Source of the DNA: Metellina segmentata
Lineage: Eukaryota > Arthropoda > Arachnida > Araneae > Tetragnathidae
Length of the DNA: 64,000 nucleotides
Direction of reading: 5' to 3'
Assembly (NCBI GenBank): GCA_947359465.1
Contig: OX375880.1
Coordinates: forward strand, 26,486,548 to 26,550,547
A program made the position numbers and the translations under genes. Below are positions 11,036 through 21,393 of this stretch, one piece after another; the first letter of the stretch is position 1; each line of letters opens with the position of its first letter. The notes beneath the pieces are model-generated. The model saw only the letters and a list, made by a program, of their open reading frames with translations. It was not told the origin of the DNA and made no database searches.

Positions 11036-11085
11036 ACACGGCTAGCTCAGTCGGTAGAGCACGAGACTCTTCACCTCGTTGGGCG
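11036..11085 (+). pseudogene. tRNA-Lys pseudogene, T arm deleted
   Basis: Same deletion as the copy at 3483, so it predates the block duplication. Confidence 0.9.
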
Positions 11086-11266
11086 TACTTTTAACAAAAA
11101 GAAATGTATTTTATTAATTGGGATTTCTTTTTTCTCGTTAAAGAGAAGTTTTAAATATATTTGTTCACATTTGGTAACGATATTTTAATTTTTAAATAAG
11201 ATGTACTGCAATTCTTAATATTGCTTTACAAATTTTGTCATGACACACATTCTTTGCATCTTTGCA

Positions 11267-11339
11267 GCCCGGCTAGCTCACTCGGTAGAGCACGAGACTC
11301 TTCATCTCGGGGTCGTGGGTTCGAGCCCCGCGTTGGGCG
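11267..11339 (+). tRNA. tRNA-Lys(CTT)
   Basis: G15C, A37C, A64G; full-length counterpart of 3714. Confidence 0.87.
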
Positions 11340-11519
11340 TACTTTTAACAAGAAGAAATGTATTTTATTAATTGGAAACTCTCTTTCCTCGTAAAAGAGT
11401 TTTAAAATATATTTGTTCACATTTGGTAATGACAGTTTAATTTTGAAAATTAGATTTACTACAATTCTTAATATTGCTTTATATATTTTGTCATGACACA
11501 CATTCTTTGCGTCTTTGCA

Positions 11520-11592
11520 GCCCGGCTAGCTCGGTCATTAGAGCACGAGACTCTTAATCTCGGGGTCGTCGGTTCGAGCCCCACGTTGGGCG
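11520..11592 (+). tRNA. tRNA-Lys(CTT)-like, D-loop variant
   Basis: GGTCATTA; G51C. Confidence 0.6.
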
Positions 11593-11773
11593 TACTTTTA
11601 ACGAGAAGAAATGTATTTTTTTAATTGTAAACTCTCTTTCCACGTAAAAGAAAAGTTTTTAAATATATTAGTTCACATTTGGTAACGATATTTTAATTTT
11701 TAAATACGATTTACTACAATTCTTAATATTGCTTTACATATTTGTCATATTACACATTGTTTAGTTTCCTGCC

Positions 11774-11846
11774 GCCCGGCTAGCTCAGTCGGTAGAGCAC
11801 GAGACTCTTAATCTCGGGGTCGTGGGTTCGAACCTCACGTTGGGCG
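11774..11846 (+). tRNA. tRNA-Lys(CTT)
   Basis: G59A, C62T. Confidence 0.9.
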
Positions 11847-12023
11847 TACTTTTAACAAGAAGGTATTTATTTTATTGCTTGAAAACTCTCTTTTCAAGTA
11901 AAAGAGAAGTTTCAAAGTATATTTGTTCATTTGATAACGAAATTCATTTTGAAAGTGAAATTTTCTACAATTCTAATATTGCTTTACATATTTTGTCATA
12001 TAACACATTGTTTAATTCCTGGC

Positions 12024-12096
12024 TCCCGGCTAGCTCAGTCGGTAGAGCACGAGACTCTTAATTTCGGGGTCGTGGGTTCGAGCCCCACGTTGGACG
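12024..12096 (+). tRNA. tRNA-Lys(CTT), first base T
   Basis: G1T, C40T, G71A: two acceptor mismatches. Confidence 0.75.
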
Positions 12097-12277
12097 TACT
12101 TTTAACGAGAAGAAATGTATTTTATAAATTTTAAACTCTCTTTCCTCGTAAAAGTGAAGTTTTTAAATATATTTTTAACATTTGGTAAAGATATTTTAAT
12201 TTTTAAATAAGATTTACTGCTTTTCTTAATATTGCTTTACAAATCTTGTCATGACACACATTCTTTCTATCTTTGCA

Positions 12278-12350
12278 GCCAGGCTAGCTCAGTCGGTAGA
12301 GCACGAGACTCTTAATTTCGGGGTCGTGGGTTCGAGCCCCACGTTGGGCG
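12278..12350 (+). tRNA. tRNA-Lys(CTT)
   Basis: C4A, C40T. Confidence 0.85.
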
Positions 12351-12531
12351 TACTTTTAACAAGAAGAAATGTATTTTATTAATTGGAAACTCTCTTTCCT
12401 CGTAAAAAAAAGTTTTTAAATATATTTGTTCACATTTGGTAACGATATTTTAATTTTCTAATGAGATTTACTACAATTCTTAATATTGCTTTACATATTT
12501 TGTCATGACACACATTCTTTCCATCTTTGCA

Positions 12532-12604
12532 GCCCGGCTAGCTCAGTCGGTTGAGCACGAGACTCTTAATCTCGGAGTCGTGGGTTCGAGCCCCACGTTG
12601 GGCG
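12532..12604 (+). tRNA. tRNA-Lys(CTT)
   Basis: A21T, G45A. Confidence 0.9.
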
Positions 12605-12786
12605 TTCTTTTAACGAGAAGAAATGTATTTTATTAATTGGAAACTCTCTTTCCTCGTAAAAGAGAAGTTTTTAAATATATTTGTTCACATTTGGTAACGA
12701 TATTTTAATTTTTAAATAAGATTTACTGCAATTCTTAATATTGCTTTACAAATTTTGTCATGACACACATTCTTTCCATCTTTGCA

Positions 12787-12858
12787 GCCCGCTATCTCAG
12801 TCGGTAGAGCACGAGACTCTTAATCTCGGGGTCGTGGGTTAGAGCCCCACGTTGGGCG
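12787..12858 (+). tRNA. tRNA-Lys(CTT), short acceptor
   Basis: Same changes as the copy at 5233. Confidence 0.65.
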
Positions 12859-13036
12859 TACTTTTAACAAGAAGAAATGTATTTTATTAATTGGAAACTC
12901 TCTTTCCTCGTAAAAGAGTTTTTAAATATATTTGTTCACATTTGGTAAAGATATTTTAATTTTTAAAAACGATTTACTACAATTCTTAATATTGCTTTAC
13001 ATATTTGTCATATTACACATTGTTTAGTTTTCTGCC

Positions 13037-13109
13037 GCCCGGCTAGCTCATTCGGTAGAGCACGAGACTCTTATTCTCGGGGTCGTGGGTTCGAGCCCCA
13101 CGTTGGGCG
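13037..13109 (+). tRNA. tRNA-Lys(CTT)
   Basis: G15T, A38T. Confidence 0.88.
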
Positions 13110-13287
13110 TACTTTTGACAAGAAGGAATTTATTTTATTGCTTGAAAACTCTCTTTTCACGTAAAAGAGAAGTTTGAAAGTATATTTGTTCATTTGGTAA
13201 AGAAATTCATTTCGAAAGTGAAATTTACTAGAATTCTAATATTGCTTTACATATTTTGTCATATTACACATTGTTTAGTTTCCTGGC

Positions 13288-13360
13288 GCCCGGCTAGCTC
13301 AGTCGGTAGAGCACGAGACTCTTAATCTCGGGGTCGTGGGTTCGAGCCCTAAGTTGGGCG
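13288..13360 (+). tRNA. tRNA-Lys(CTT)
   Basis: C63T, C65A, unlike its block counterpart at 5736. Confidence 0.85.
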
Positions 13361-13539
13361 TACTTTTAACAAGAAGAAATGAATTTCCTTGCTTGGAAAA
13401 TCTCTTTCCTCGTAAAAGAGAAGTTTTAAAGTATATTTGTTCATTTGGTAACGAAATTCATTTCAAAAGTGAAATTTTCTACAATTCTTAATATTGCTTT
13501 ATATATTTTGTCATATTACACATTGTTTGGTTTTCTGCC

Positions 13540-13610
13540 GGCGGGCTAGCTCAGTCGGATGCACGAGACTCTTAATCTCGGGGTCGTGGGTTCGAGCCCC
13601 ACGTTGGGCG
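13540..13610 (+). pseudogene. tRNA-Lys pseudogene, D-arm deletion
   Basis: Same deletion as the copy at 5989. Confidence 0.8.
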
Positions 13611-13791
13611 TACTTTTAACAAGAAGAAATGTATTTTATTAATTTGAAACTCTCTTTCCTCGTAAAAGAGAAGTTTTAAAGTATATTTGTTCATTTGGTA
13701 ATGACAGTTTAATTTTGAAAATGAGATTTACTACAATTCTTAATATTGCTTTATATATTTTGTCATGACACACATTCCTTGCGTCTTTGCA

Positions 13792-13800
13792 GCCCGGCTA
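13792..13800 (+). tRNA. tRNA-Lys(CTT), 5' fragment at gap
   Basis: Only GCCCGGCTA before the N run. Confidence 0.7.
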
Positions 13801-14000
13801 NNNNNNNNNNNNNNNNNNNNNNNNNNNNNNNNNNNNNNNNNNNNNNNNNNNNNNNNNNNNNNNNNNNNNNNNNNNNNNNNNNNNNNNNNNNNNNNNNNNN
13901 NNNNNNNNNNNNNNNNNNNNNNNNNNNNNNNNNNNNNNNNNNNNNNNNNNNNNNNNNNNNNNNNNNNNNNNNNNNNNNNNNNNNNNNNNNNNNNNNNNNN
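13801..14000. other. assembly gap (200 N)
   Basis: Exactly 200 N inside the array. The tRNA on the left stops after its first nine bases, and the sequence resumes at position 25 of another tRNA. The implied spacing does not fit the 252-base unit, so the gap length is a placeholder. Confidence 0.99.
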
Positions 14001-14049
14001 CACGAGACTCTTAATATCGGGGTCGTGGGTTCGAGCCCCACGTTGGGCG
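14001..14049 (+). tRNA. tRNA-Lys(CTT), 3' part after gap
   Basis: Positions 25-73; C40A. Confidence 0.85.
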
Positions 14050-14227
14050 TACTTTTAACAAGAAGAAATGTATTTTATTAATTGGAAACTCTCTTTCCCT
14101 CGTAAAGAGTTTTTAAATATATTTGTTCACATTTGGTAAAGATGTTTTAATTTTTAAATACGATTTACTACAATTCTTAATATTGCTTTACATATTTGTC
14201 ATATTACACATTGTTTAGTTTTCTTCC

Positions 14228-14300
14228 GCCCGGCTAGCTCAGTCCGGTAGAGCACGAGACTCTTAATCTCGGGTCGTGAGTTCGAGCCCCACGTTGGGCG
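14228..14300 (+). tRNA. tRNA-Lys(CTT)
   Basis: One extra C in the D loop and one G fewer in the variable region; G52A. Confidence 0.75.
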
Positions 14301-14478
14301 ATCTTTTAACAAGAATAAATGTATTTTATTAATTGGAAACTCTCTTTCCTCGTAAAAGAGTTTTTAAATATATTTGTTCACATTTGGAAAAGATGTTTTA
14401 ATTTTTAAATACGATTTACTACAATTCTTAATATTGCTTTACATATTTGTCATATTACACATTGTTTAGTTTTCTGTC

Positions 14479-14551
14479 GCCCGGCTAGCTCAGTCGGTAG
14501 AGCACGAGACTCTTAATCTCGGGGTCGTGGGTTCGAGCCACATGTTTGGCG
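14479..14551 (+). tRNA. tRNA-Lys(CTT), diverged
   Basis: C62A, C65T, G69T. Confidence 0.75.
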
Positions 14552-14732
14552 TACTTTTAACGAGAAGAAATGTATTTTATTAATTGGAAACTCTCTTTCC
14601 TCGTAAAAGAGAAGTTTTTAAATATATTTGTTCACATTTTCTAACGATATTTTAATTTTTAATGAGATATACTACAATTCTTAATATTGCTTTTCATATT
14701 TTGTCATGACACACATTCTTTCCATCTTTGCA

Positions 14733-14805
14733 GCCCGGCTAGCTCAGGCGGTAGAGCACGAGACTCTTAATCTCGGGGTCGTGGGTTCGAGCCCCACGTT
14801 GGGCG
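14733..14805 (+). tRNA. tRNA-Lys(CTT)
   Basis: Only T16G, in the D loop. Confidence 0.94.
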
Positions 14806-14984
14806 TACTTTTAACAATTAGAAATGTATTTTATTAATTGGAAACTCTCTTTCCTCGTTAAAGAGTTTTTAAATATATTTGCTCACATTTGGTAAAGATG
14901 TTTTAATTTTTAAATACGATTTACTGCAATTCTTAATATTGCTTTACATATTTTGTCATATTACACATTGTTTAGTTTTCTGCT

Positions 14985-15057
14985 GCCCGGCTAGCTCAGT
15001 CGGTAGAGCTCGAGACTCTTAATCTCGGGGTCGTGGGTTCGAACCCCACGTTGGGCG
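14985..15057 (+). tRNA. tRNA-Lys(CTT)
   Basis: A26T, G59A; last unit before the convergent switch. Confidence 0.92.
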
Positions 15058-15201
15058 TAATTTTAACAATTAGAAATGTATTTTATTAATTGGAAACTCT
15101 CTTTCCTCGTTAAAGAGTTTTTAAATATATTTGTTCACATTTGGTAAAGATGTTTTAATTTTTAAATACGATTTACTGCAATTCTTAATATTGCTTTACA
15201 T

Positions 15202-15222
15202 ATTTTGTCATAGAAAATTTCA
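15202..15222. other. orientation switch, convergent
   Basis: Plus-strand spacer TATTTTGTCAT runs directly into minus-strand spacer AGAAAATTTCAC. The two sides share the bases TA at the join. Units on both sides point toward it. Confidence 0.9.
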
Positions 15223-15329
15223 CTTTTAAAATGAATTTCGTTACCAAATGAACAAATATACTTTAAAACTTCTCTTTTACGAGGAAAGAGAATTTCCATC
15301 AATAAATACATTTCAACTTGTTAAAAATA

Positions 15330-15402
15330 CGCCCAACGTGGGGCTCGAACCCACGACCCCGAGATTAAGAGTCTCGTGCTCTACCGACTGAGCTAGCCGG
15401 GC
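15330..15402 (-). tRNA. tRNA-Lys(CTT)
   Basis: Consensus copy; last unit of the inverted block. Confidence 0.96.
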
Positions 15403-15583
15403 TGCAAAGATGGAAAGAATGTGTGTCATGACAAAATATATAAAGCAATATTAAGAATTGTAGTAAATCTCATTTTCAAAATTAAACTGTCATTACCAAA
15501 TGAACAAATATACTTTAAAACTTCTCTTTTACGAGGAAAGAGAGTTTCAAATTAATAAAATACATTTCTTCTTGTTAAAAGTA

Positions 15584-15656
15584 CGCCCAACGTGGGGCTC
15601 GAACCCACGACCCCGAGATTAAGAGTCTCGTGCTCTACCGGCTGAGCAAGCCGGGC
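15584..15656 (-). tRNA. tRNA-Lys(CTT)
   Basis: A9T, T16C. Confidence 0.9.
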
Positions 15657-15834
15657 GGCAGAAAACTAAACAATGTGTAATATGACAAAATATGTAAAGC
15701 AATATTAGAATTGTAGAAAATTTCACTTTCGAAATGAATTTCGTTACCAAATGAACAAATATACTTTGAAACTTCTCTTTTACGTGAAAAAAGAGTTTTC
15801 AAGCAATAAAATAAATTCCTTCTTGTTAAAAGTA

Positions 15835-15907
15835 CGCCCAACGTAGGGATCGAACCCACGACCCCGAGATTAAGAGTCTCGTGCTCTACCGACTGAGCAA
15901 GCCGGGC
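15835..15907 (-). tRNA. tRNA-Lys(CTT)
   Basis: A9T, G59T, C63T. Confidence 0.87.
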
Positions 15908-16087
15908 GGCAGAAAGCTAAACAATGTGTAATATGACAAATATGTAAAGCAATATTAAGAATTGCAGTAAATCTTATTTAAAAATTAAAATATCTTTACC
16001 AAATGTTAAAAATATATTTAAAAACTTCTCTTTTACGAGGAAAGAGAGTTTCCAATTAATAAAATACATTTCTTCTCGTTAAAAGTA

Positions 16088-16160
16088 CGCCCAACGTGGG
16101 GCTCGAACCCACGACCAGGAGATTAATAGTCTCGTGCTCTAATGACCGAGCTAGCCGGGC
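16088..16160 (-). tRNA. tRNA-like copy with anticodon ATT, D-loop variant
   Basis: C34A turns CTT into ATT; GGTCATTA; G43C breaks the 27-43 pair; G44T. Confidence 0.6.
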
Positions 16161-16339
16161 GGCAGAAAACCAAACAATGTGTAATATGACAAAATATGTA
16201 AAGCAATATTAAGAATTGTAGAAAATTTTACTTTTGAAATGAATTTCGTTACCAAATGAACAAATATACTTTAAAACTTCTCTTTTACGAGGAAAGAGAT
16301 TTTCCAAGCAATGAAATTCATTTCTTCTTGTTAAAAGTA

Positions 16340-16412
16340 CTCACAAAGTGGGGCTCGAACCCACGACACCGAGATTAAGAGTCTCGTGCTCTACCGACTG
16401 AGTTAGCCGGGC
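16340..16412 (-). tRNA. tRNA-Lys(CTT), damaged acceptor
   Basis: 3' end TTTGTGAG (G66T, G70T, C72A) does not pair with GCCCGGC; G10A, G45T. Confidence 0.65.
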
Positions 16413-16593
16413 TGCAAAGACGGAAAAAATGTGTGTCATGACAAAATATATAAAGCAATATTAAGAATTGTAGTAAATCTCATTTTTAAAATTAAAAAAC
16501 CGTTACCAAATGAACAAATATACTTTAAAACTTCTCTTTAACGAGGAAAGAGAAATCCCAATTAATAAAATACATTTCTTCGTGTTAAAAGTA

Positions 16594-16666
16594 CGCCCAA
16601 CGAGGTACTCTAACCCACGACCCCGAGATTAAGAGACTCGAGCTCTACCGACTGAGCTAGACGGGT
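16594..16666 (-). pseudogene. tRNA-Lys-like copy, degenerate
   Basis: G1A, G6T, A26T, A31T, C56A, C60T, C61A, A64T. Confidence 0.65.
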
Positions 16667-16843
16667 AGGAGAAAACTAAACAATGTGTTATATGACAAAA
16701 TATGTAAAGCAATATTAAGAATTGTAGTAAATGTCATTTTCAAAATGAGTATCGTTACCAAATGAACAAATATACTTTAAAACTTCTCTTTTACGAGGAA
16801 AGAGATTTTCCATCAATAAATACATTTCTTCTTGTTAAAAATA

Positions 16844-16916
16844 CGCCCAACGTGGGGCTAGAACTCACGACCATGAGATTAAGAGTCTCGTGCTCTAATG
16901 AACGAGCTGGCCGGGC
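16844..16916 (-). pseudogene. tRNA-Lys-like copy, degenerate D-loop variant
   Basis: T8C, D loop GTTCATTA, G43A, G44T, G52A, G57T. Confidence 0.6.
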
Positions 16917-17096
16917 TGCAAAGACGCAATGAATGTGTGTCATGACAAAATATATAAAGCAATATTAAAATTGTAGTAAATCTCTTTTTCAAAATTAAAC
17001 TGTCATTACCAAATGAACAAATATACTTTAAAACTTCTCTTTTACGAGGAAAGAGAGTTTCAAATTAATAAAATACATTTCTTCTTGTTAAAAGTA

Positions 17097-17169
17097 CGCC
17101 CAACGTGGGGCTCGAACCCACGACCAGGAGATTAAGAGTCTCGTGCTCTACCGACTGAGCTAGCTGGGC
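17097..17169 (-). tRNA. tRNA-Lys(CTT)
   Basis: G5A, which pairs with T68; G43C breaks the 27-43 pair; G44T. Confidence 0.82.
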
Positions 17170-17347
17170 GGCAGGAAACTAAACAATGTGTAATATGACA
17201 AAATATGTAAAGCAATATTAGAATTGTAGAAAATTACACTTTTGAAATGAATTTCGTTACCAAATGAACAAATATACTTTAAAATTTCTCTTTTAAGAGG
17301 AAAGAGATTTTCCAAGCAATAAAATAAATTCCTTCTTGTTAAAAGTA

Positions 17348-17420
17348 CGCCCAACGTGGGGCTCGAACCCACGACCCCGAGATTAAGAGTCTCGTGCTCT
17401 ACCGACTGATCTAGCCGGGC
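17348..17420 (-). tRNA. tRNA-Lys(CTT)
   Basis: Only C11A; first unit of the 2023-base duplication. Confidence 0.9.
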
Positions 17421-17598
17421 GGCAGAAAACTAAACAATGTGTAATATGACAAATATGTAAAGCAATATTAAGAATTGTAGTAAATCGTATTTAAAAATTA
17501 AAATATCTTTACCAAATGTGAACAAATATAGTTAAAAACTCTTTTACGAGGAAAGAGAGTTTCCAATTAATAAAATACATTTCTTCTTGTTAAAAGTA

Positions 17599-17671
17599 CG
17601 CCCAACGTGGGGCTCGAACCCACGACCAGGAGATTAAGAGTCTCGTGCTCTAATGACCGAGCAAGCCGGGC
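17599..17671 (-). tRNA. tRNA-Lys(CTT)-like, D-loop variant
   Basis: GGTCATTA; A9T, G43C, G44T. Confidence 0.58.
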
Positions 17672-17850
17672 GGCAGAAAACAAAACAATGTGTAATATGA
17701 CAAAATATGTAAAGCAATATTAAGAATTGTAGAAAATTTCACTTTTAAAATGAATTTCGTTACCAAATGAACAAATATACTTTAAAACTTCTCTTTTACG
17801 AGGAAAGAGATTTTCCAAGCAATGAAATTCATTTCTTCTTGTTAAAAGTA

Positions 17851-17923
17851 CGCCCAACGTGGGGCTCGAACCCACGACCAGGAGATTAAGAGTCTCGTGC
17901 TCTACCGACTGAGCTAGCCGGGC
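17851..17923 (-). tRNA. tRNA-Lys(CTT)
   Basis: G43C, G44T. Confidence 0.87.
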
Positions 17924-18105
17924 TGCAAAGATGGAAAGAATGTGTGTCATGACAAAATATGTAAAGCAATATTAAGAATTGTAGTAAATCTCATTTAAAA
18001 ATTAAAATATCGTTACCAAATGTGAACAAATATATTTAAAAACTGCTCTTTAACGAGGAAAGAGAAATCCCAATTAATAAAATACATTTCTTCTTGTTAA
18101 AAGTA

Positions 18106-18178
18106 CGTCCAACGAGGTACTCGAACCCACGACCCCGAGATTAAGAGACTCGAGCTCTACCGACTGAGCTAGCCGGGT
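18106..18178 (-). pseudogene. tRNA-Lys-like copy, degenerate
   Basis: G1A, A26T, A31T, C60T, C61A, A64T, G71A. Confidence 0.65.
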
Positions 18179-18357
18179 GGTAGAAAACTAAACAATGTGT
18201 AATATGACAAAATATGTAAAGCAATATTAAGAATTGTAGAAAATTTCACTTTTAAAATGAATTTCGTTACCAAATGAACAAATATACTTTAAAACTTCTC
18301 TTTTACGAGGAAAGAGATTTTCCAAGCAATGAAATTCATTTCTTCTTGTTAAAAGTA

Positions 18358-18430
18358 CGCCCAACGTGGGGCTCGAACCCACGACCCCGAGATTAAGAGT
18401 CTCGTGCTCTACCGACTGAGCTAGCCGGGC
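18358..18430 (-). tRNA. tRNA-Lys(CTT)
   Basis: Consensus copy. Confidence 0.96.
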
Positions 18431-18609
18431 TGCAAAGGTGGAAAGAATGTGTGTCATGACAAAATTTGTAAAGCAATATTAAGAATTGCAGTAAATCTTA
18501 TTTAAAAATTAAAATATCTTTACCAAATGTGAACAAATATATTTAAAAACTCTTTTACGAGGAAAGAGAGTTTCCGATTAATAAAATACATTTCTTCTTG
18601 TTAAAAGTA

Positions 18610-18682
18610 CGCCCAACGTGGGGCTCGAACCCACGACCCCGAGATTAAGAGTCTCGTGCTCTACCGACTGAGCTAGCCGGTC
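18610..18682 (-). tRNA. tRNA-Lys(CTT)
   Basis: Only C2A, opposing G71. Confidence 0.9.
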
Positions 18683-18863
18683 TGCAAAGATGGAAAGAAT
18701 GTGTGTCATGACAAAATTTGTAAAGCAATATTAAGAATTGCAGTAAATCTTATTTAAAAATTAAAATATCGTTACCAAATGTTAAAAATATATTTAAAAA
18801 CTTCTCTTTTACGAGGAAAGAGAGTTTCCAATTAATAAAATACATTTCTTCTCGTTAAAAGTA

Positions 18864-18936
18864 CGCCCAACGTGGGGCTCGAACCCACGACCAGGAGATT
18901 AATAGTCTCGTGCTCTAATGACCGAGCTAGCCGGGC
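18864..18936 (-). tRNA. tRNA-like copy with anticodon ATT, D-loop variant
   Basis: Same changes as the copy at 16088. Confidence 0.6.
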
Positions 18937-19115
18937 GGCAGAAAACTAAACAATGTGTAATATGACAAAATATGTAAAGCAATATTAAGAATTGTAGAAA
19001 ATTTCACTTTTGAAATGAATTTCGTTACCAAATGAACAAATATACTTTAAAACTTCTCTTTTACGAGGAAAGAGATTTTCCAAGCAATGAAATTCATTTC
19101 TTGTTGTTAAAAGTA

Positions 19116-19188
19116 CTCACAAAGTGGGGCTCGAACCCACGACACCGAGATTAAGAGTCTCGTGCTCTACCGACTGAGCTAGCCGGGC
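19116..19188 (-). tRNA. tRNA-Lys(CTT), damaged acceptor
   Basis: G45T, G66T, G70T, C72A. Confidence 0.67.
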
Positions 19189-19370
19189 TGCAAATATGGA
19201 AAGAATGTGTGTCATGACAAAATATGTAAAGCAATATTAAGAATTGTAGTAAATCTCATTTAAAAATTAAAATATCTTTACCAAATGTGAACAAATATCT
19301 TTAAAAACTTCTCTTTTACGACGAAAGAGAGTTTCCAATTAATAAAATACATTTCTTCTCGTTAAAAGTA

Positions 19371-19443
19371 CGCCCAACGTGGGGCTCGAACCCACGACCC
19401 CGAGATTAAGAGTCTCGTGCTCTACCGACTGATCTAGCCGGGC
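19371..19443 (-). tRNA. tRNA-Lys(CTT)
   Basis: C11A; duplicate of 17348. Confidence 0.9.
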
Positions 19444-19621
19444 GGCAGAAAACTAAACAATGTGTAATATGACAAATATGTAAAGCAATATTAAGAATTG
19501 TAGTAAATCGTATTTAAAAATTAAAATATCTTTACCAAATGTGAACAAATATAGTTAAAAACTCTTTTACGAGGAAAGAGAGTTTCCAATTAATAAAATA
19601 CATTTCTTCTTGTTAAAAGTA

Positions 19622-19694
19622 CGCCCAACGTGGGGCTCGAACCCACGACCAGGAGATTAAGAGTCTCGTGCTCTAATGACCGAGCAAGCCGGGC
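19622..19694 (-). tRNA. tRNA-Lys(CTT)-like, D-loop variant
   Basis: Duplicate of 17599. Confidence 0.58.
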
Positions 19695-19873
19695 GGCAGA
19701 AAACAAAACAATGTGTAATATGACAAAATATGTAAAGCAATATTAAGAATTGTAGAAAATTTCACTTTTAAAATGAATTTCGTTACCAAATGAACAAATA
19801 TACTTTAAAACTTCTCTTTTACGAGGAAAGAGATTTTCCAAGCAATGAAATTCATTTCTTCTTGTTAAAAGTA

Positions 19874-19946
19874 CGCCCAACGTGGGGCTCGAACCCACGA
19901 CCAGGAGATTAAGAGTCTCGTGCTCTACCGACTGAGCTAGCCGGGC
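19874..19946 (-). tRNA. tRNA-Lys(CTT)
   Basis: Duplicate of 17851. Confidence 0.87.
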
Positions 19947-20128
19947 TGCAAAGATGGAAAGAATGTGTGTCATGACAAAATATGTAAAGCAATATTAAGA
20001 ATTGTAGTAAATCTCATTTAAAAATTAAAATATCGTTACCAAATGTGAACAAATATATTTAAAAACTGCTCTTTAACGAGGAAAGAGAAATCCCAATTAA
20101 TAAAATACATTTCTTCTTGTTAAAAGTA

Positions 20129-20201
20129 CGTCCAACGAGGTACTCGAACCCACGACCCCGAGATTAAGAGACTCGAGCTCTACCGACTGAGCTAGCCGGG
20201 T
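20129..20201 (-). pseudogene. tRNA-Lys-like copy, degenerate
   Basis: Duplicate of 18106. Confidence 0.65.
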
Positions 20202-20380
20202 GGTAGAAAACTAAACAATGTGTAATATGACAAAATATGTAAAGCAATATTAAGAATTGTAGAAAATTTCACTTTTAAAATGAATTTCGTTACCAAATGA
20301 ACAAATATACTTTAAAACTTCTCTTTTACGAGGAAAGAGATTTTCCAAGCAATGAAATTCATTTCTTCTTGTTAAAAGTA

Positions 20381-20453
20381 CGCCCAACGTGGGGCTCGAA
20401 CCCACGACCCCGAGATTAAGAGTCTCGTGCTCTACCGACTGAGCTAGCCGGGC
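20381..20453 (-). tRNA. tRNA-Lys(CTT)
   Basis: Consensus copy; duplicate of 18358. Confidence 0.96.
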
Positions 20454-20632
20454 TGCAAAGGTGGAAAGAATGTGTGTCATGACAAAATTTGTAAAGCAAT
20501 ATTAAGAATTGCAGTAAATCTTATTTAAAAATTAAAATATCTTTACCAAATGTGAACAAATATATTTAAAAACTCTTTTACGAGGAAAGAGAGTTTCCGA
20601 TTAATAAAATACATTTCTTCTTGTTAAAAGTA

Positions 20633-20705
20633 CGCCCAACGTGGGGCTCGAACCCACGACCCCGAGATTAAGAGTCTCGTGCTCTACCGACTGAGCTAGC
20701 CGGTC
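20633..20705 (-). tRNA. tRNA-Lys(CTT)
   Basis: C2A; duplicate of 18610. Confidence 0.9.
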
Positions 20706-20886
20706 TGCAAAGATGGAAAGAATGTGTGTCATGACAAAATTTGTAAAGCAATATTAAGAATTGCAGTAAATCTTATTTAAAAATTAAAATATCGTTACCA
20801 AATGTTAAAAATATATTTAAAAACTTCTCTTTTACGAGGAAAGAGAGTTTCCAATTAATAAAATACATTTCTTCTCGTTAAAAGTA

Positions 20887-20959
20887 CGCCCAACGTGGGG
20901 CTCGAACCCACGACCAGGAGATTAATAGTCTCGTGCTCTAATGACCGAGCTAGCCGGGC
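20887..20959 (-). tRNA. tRNA-like copy with anticodon ATT, D-loop variant
   Basis: Duplicate of 18864. Confidence 0.6.
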
Positions 20960-21138
20960 GGCAGAAAACTAAACAATGTGTAATATGACAAAATATGTAA
21001 AGCAATATTAAGAATTGTAGAAAATTTCACTTTTGAAATGAATTTCGTTACCAAATGAACAAATATACTTTAAAACTTCTCTTTTACGAGGAAAGAGATT
21101 TTCCAAGCAATGAAATTCATTTCTTGTTGTTAAAAGTA

Positions 21139-21211
21139 CTCACAAAGTGGGGCTCGAACCCACGACACCGAGATTAAGAGTCTCGTGCTCTACCGACTGA
21201 GCTAGCCGGGC
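21139..21211 (-). tRNA. tRNA-Lys(CTT), damaged acceptor
   Basis: Duplicate of 19116. Confidence 0.67.
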
Positions 21212-21393
21212 TGCAAATATGGAAAGAATGTGTGTCATGACAAAATATGTAAAGCAATATTAAGAATTGTAGTAAATCTCATTTAAAAATTAAAATATCT
21301 TTACCAAATGTGAACAAATATCTTTAAAAACTTCTCTTTTACGACGAAAGAGAGTTTCCAATTAATAAAATACATTTCTTCTCGTTAAAAGTA

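Larger units (their letters stand above)
10088..13800 (+). repeat. copy of about 2532-6249 (offset about 7553, 30 units)
   Basis: A near-identical block of 3.7 kb. Shared rare features include the deleted tRNA (3483 and 11036), the six-base acceptors (5233 and 12787) and the D-arm deletion (5989 and 13540). A few tRNAs differ between copies, for example 3714 (71 bases) versus 11267 (73 bases). The copy runs into the N gap. Confidence 0.88.
1..15211 (+). repeat. tRNA-Lys(CTT) tandem array, left plus-strand block
   Basis: About 60 head-to-tail units of roughly 252 bases, all on the plus strand. Spacers share a common body: a TTTT run just after the tRNA, AACAAGAAG or AACGAGAAG, an AT-rich middle, then AATTCTTAATATTGCTTTA and TTTGTCAT. 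They differ in the last 30 bases before the next tRNA. One tail reads GACACACATTCTTT then TTTGCA; the other reads ATTACACATTGTTTAG then TCTGCC. The two tails do not alternate strictly. This block holds the most decayed copies: deletions, acceptor mismatches and D-loop variants are common, and no copy matches the full consensus. Nothing else is seen between the tRNAs. The block is interrupted by a run of N at 13801-14000. Confidence 0.97.
15240..16412 (-). repeat. inverted copy of about 26700-27870
   Basis: The five tRNAs at 15330, 15584, 15835, 16088 and 16340 correspond in reverse order to those at 27711, 27457, 27206, 26952 and 26700. Shared private markers are the AACAAGTTG spacer, GCTTGCTC D stems, T16C, G59T with C63T, the ATT anticodon and the TTTGTGAG 3' end. 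Confidence 0.88.

Noticed and set aside
13740..14081. Longer open frames across 13.8-14.0 kb
   Set aside because: They exist only because the 200 N contain no stop codons.
15058..15329. A possible separate gene in the longer tRNA-free stretch at the convergent switch
   Set aside because: It is only the end of one plus-strand spacer joined to a minus-strand spacer; all of it matches spacer sequence elsewhere.
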